This document shows, piece after piece, positions 62,053 to 64,000 of a DNA stretch of 64,000 nucleotides. Both the position numbers and the translations under genes were made by a program. Within the stretch, counting starts at the first letter, position 1, and every line of letters starts with the position of its first letter. The notes below the pieces were generated by a model that did no database searches, was not told where the DNA came from, and worked only from the letters and a program-made list of their open reading frames with translations. Origin of the DNA: Bacteroidaceae bacterium (GTDB lineage: Bacteria > Bacteroidota > Bacteroidia > Bacteroidales > Barnesiellaceae_A); NCBI GenBank assembly GCA_017481745.1, contig JAFUOV010000006.1, positions 1 to 64,000 of the forward strand. The letters run 5' to 3'.

Positions 62053-64000
62053 TTAACGACCCGATTGTGTGATTTTCTCACGCAAGCGGTTGTTGAAATC
62101 GTTCGCTTTGATAAGCTCCTCGATGGTGAGGTGCATGCGATGTTTCCAATAGAACGGGTTGATAGCGGGAACGTTGATACGCTCGTCGAGCGGGTTTTCG
62201 CGGCGCAAGTCGCCATCCATCGACAACCAGTCTTGCAAGGGCAAGATGACAAGCATCGAAGGCGAAGCGAGGTGATGCTCGAGGATGCGCTCGCAGATGT
62301 AGGGCTCGCAGAAGTAGGGGCTGTTGCCACCGAAACACAATACTCGGTTGTAGAAGTCTTGCATGTGTTCGCGAGCTTCTTCCCACCAGCCGCGTATACC
62401 CGACATATCGTGTGTCGAGGTGGTTGCTACCGAGAGGTAGGGATAGTTCCATGTGCAGCCAAATTGGTTGTTAACCTCTTTGGGCATACGTTGTACCTCG
62501 AGCGAGAGGATTTGCAGTTGCTCCATCACAGCGGGAACGCAGTGAGGTATCATACCGAGGTCTTCACCGCACACGAGCATATTGGTAGCCGATAGCAGAG
62601 GAGGAAGTTTCTTCATTGCTTCGTGATACCAGAAGTCGTTATGACGGTAGTAGTAGAAGTCGTTGTAGAGGGCATCGAACGCGTGGCGTTGGTACTCGGG
62701 CATAGATTGGTAGATGTACGATTGCCATGCCGAGATGCGGGGGTGGTAATGACCTTTCTTGACAGGATCTTCTACAAACAATACCTCGTCGTGCAGGCGC
62801 ATAAGACCCTCGCGAAGTGCTACGCTACGCTCGTCGTCGCAGTTGGCAAAGAGGTCGTACACCTTGCGTTGTGTGTTGACCTCGGGGCGCATGCCATAGC
62901 AGCCGCCACCCAGAGGCGAGAGGTACTCGTTGCGGGCATCGTTGGCATATTGACCAAAGATGTCGCCGAGCATATACTCGCGGATGTAGGGGTATGTGTA
63001 GAGGTTCTTGTCGAAGTTGAAGCCACGTGAGCCCAACTCTTCGGCTGTGAAGGGGAGTGCAGGGTTGAAGTGTCCGAGCAAGCCATGAATGGCATCGCAA
63101 GGAATTTCCCAAATGCGGAAGAAGCCGAGGATGTGGTCGATACGATAAGCATCGAAATACTCTGCCATCTTGCTGAAGCGCGATTTCCACCATGCGTAGC
63201 CATCTTTATCCATCTCTTCCCAGTTGTATGTGGGGAGGAACCAGTTCTGTCCGAGAACCGAGAAGTCATCGGGTGGTGCACCGGCTTGGCTGTCGAGGTG
63301 GAAGTATTTGGGAGTAGACCATGCATCGGCACTGCGGGGGCTGATACCGATGGGTATATCGCCTTTCAATACCACGCCTTTGCTGTGTGCGTAGGCGCGA
63401 GTGGCTTGCAGTTGCAAGTGTAAGTGGTATTGTGTATAGTAGTGCAAGCGCATTGTGTTGCAATAGGGGCTTTCGGGTGCATCGAAAGTTGCAATGGCAT
63501 TGGCATCGTAAACGGCAAACGAACCCCATTGGTGGAAGTCGGGTGTGCCGGTGTAGCTACACAATGTGCGGTAGGCAGCGTAGGGTACAAGCCAATATTT
63601 GTTTTCGTTGAAGAAAGCAGTGTACTCTTTCGATGCAAGTACGGCATCGCCTTCTTGAGCAAATATCTCGGTGAGATATTCATTCTTCACACGGTTTACG
63701 CGCTCATAGTCAACGTCGGGCAATACATTCAACTCCTTGCGGATGTTCTCGTAGTAGTCGCGACGTGCTTTGTCTTTGAGTTTGCCTACCTCCTCGATAC
63801 GCAAGTATTGGGGATGGAGAGCATATATCGAGTTGGCACTATAGGGGTATGAGTCGTGCCAAGTGCCTGTCATTGTGGTGTCGTTGATAGGCAGGATTTG
63901 GATGATGCGTTGCTCGGTATCGGCAGCCCAATCTACGAGCAAACGAAGGTCGGCAAAGTCGCCCACACCGAAGCTCTTTTCGCTACGCAATGAGAATACG
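62053..64000 (-). CDS. malQ: 4-alpha-glucanotransferase, partial (5' end beyond window)
   Basis: The C-terminal about 649 residues of amylomaltase; the frame stays open to the window edge (VFSLRSEKSFG), so the N-terminus, usually one or two starch-binding modules in Bacteroidales, is missing. It disproportionates maltodextrins. GH77 catalytic residues are visible: the Asp in AYRIDH, the Glu in CGEDLG and the Asp in TSTHD. The PPDDFSVLGQNW and GFFRIW segments fit. It is followed by a terminator. Confidence 0.95.
   Translation of the reverse strand, partial: VFSLRSEKSFGVGDFADLRLLVDWAADTEQRIIQILPINDTTMTGTWHDSYPYSANSIYALHPQYLRIEEVGKLKDKARRDYYENIRKELNVLPDVDYERVNRVKNEYLTEIFAQEGDAVLASKEYTAFFNENKYWLVPYAAYRTLCSYTGTPDFHQWGSFAVYDANAIATFDAPESPYCNTMRLHYYTQYHLHLQLQATRAYAHSKGVVLKGDIPIGISPRSADAWSTPKYFHLDSQAGAPPDDFSVLGQNWFLPTYNWEEMDKDGYAWWKSRFSKMAEYFDAYRIDHILGFFRIWEIPCDAIHGLLGHFNPALPFTAEELGSRGFNFDKNLYTYPYIREYMLGDIFGQYANDARNEYLSPLGGGCYGMRPEVNTQRKVYDLFANCDDERSVALREGLMRLHDEVLFVEDPVKKGHYHPRISAWQSYIYQSMPEYQRHAFDALYNDFYYYRHNDFWYHEAMKKLPPLLSATNMLVCGEDLGMIPHCVPAVMEQLQILSLEVQRMPKEVNNQFGCTWNYPYLSVATTSTHDMSGIRGWWEEAREHMQDFYNRVLCFGGNSPYFCEPYICERILEHHLASPSMLVILPLQDWLSMDGDLRRENPLDERINVPAINPFYWKHRMHLTIEELIKANDFNNRLREKITQSGR

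Noticed and set aside
62053..64000. malQ as a complete gene starting at 63990
   Set aside because: That start would be a TTG inside the conserved VFSLRSEKSFG stretch; the frame is open to the window edge, so the gene is partial.

Overview
The window is chromosomal DNA from a member of the Bacteroidota, most likely order Bacteroidales. The evidence is the gene content (ATP-dependent pckA, GldD lipoprotein, TamA-like lipoproteins, BspA-type leucine-rich repeats, GIN-domain proteins, DUF4369/redoxin lipoproteins, secreted proteins ending in type-IX-like sorting domains) and the promoters, which repeatedly fit the Bacteroidota pattern TTTG, 19-21 bases, TAnnTTTG. The genus cannot be fixed from this sequence. 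Most of it is ordinary core genome of moderate GC. Three stretches are clearly more AT-rich and look accessory: about 22.1-26.1 kb, 28.1-29.8 kb and 46.9-50.6 kb.

Layout. 0.2-0.8 kb: ferritin. 0.9-6.4 kb: a four-gene minus-strand run of exported proteins (metallophosphoesterase, short sorting-domain protein, fibre-like SGNH hydrolase, DUF4465 protein). 6.7-10.5 kb: DUF4143 AAA ATPase, an orphan protein, an Lrp regulator and a HAD phosphatase. 10.6-14 kb: two identical tRNA-Asn genes, a lone GT10 fucosyltransferase and pckA. 14-22 kb: flavodoxin/ferredoxin protein with a WYL regulator, SulP transporter, GNAT protein, upp and topA. 22-26 kb: defence-like island with a Schlafen-type ATPase, a DUF262-HNH nuclease and an EcoRI-family adenine methyltransferase whose 3' end carries a G7 tract and three open reading frames. 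26-30 kb: PepSY-like lipoprotein, thyA-folA, and a two-gene membrane pair. 30-38 kb: tRNA-Arg, lipoprotein, trmB, LRR protein, an S24 repressor with palindromic operators, CDGSH protein, gldD-PPTase, an HTH protein and dapA. 38-42.5 kb: six-gene plus-strand run (PCMD protein, LD-carboxypeptidase, M28 peptidase, SufE, LOG protein, cobalamin adenosyltransferase). 42.6-46.6 kb: two GIN-domain proteins, tRNA-Leu and tRNA-Gly, and a TamA-like lipoprotein. 46.6-50.7 kb: a DpnII-type restriction-modification island lying exactly between two perfect 65-bp direct repeats. 50.8-64 kb: acyl-ACP thioesterase, a second PepSY-like protein, tamB-tamA, tspO, greA, a TlpA-like lipoprotein without CXXC, and malQ running off the right edge.

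The best leads are: the methyltransferase whose C-terminus depends on a G7 tract, where one extra G would extend it to 5 bp before the next gene; the 65-bp duplication flanking the DpnII-like island and the extra PD-(D/E)XK nuclease gene inside it; and the AT-rich membrane pair, one member of which has a lysozyme-like C-terminal motif. Regulatory structures worth noting are the operator array of the S24 repressor, a promoter-carrying dispersed repeat, and a terminator-like hairpin in the greA leader. No CRISPR array, insertion sequence or integrase was seen.
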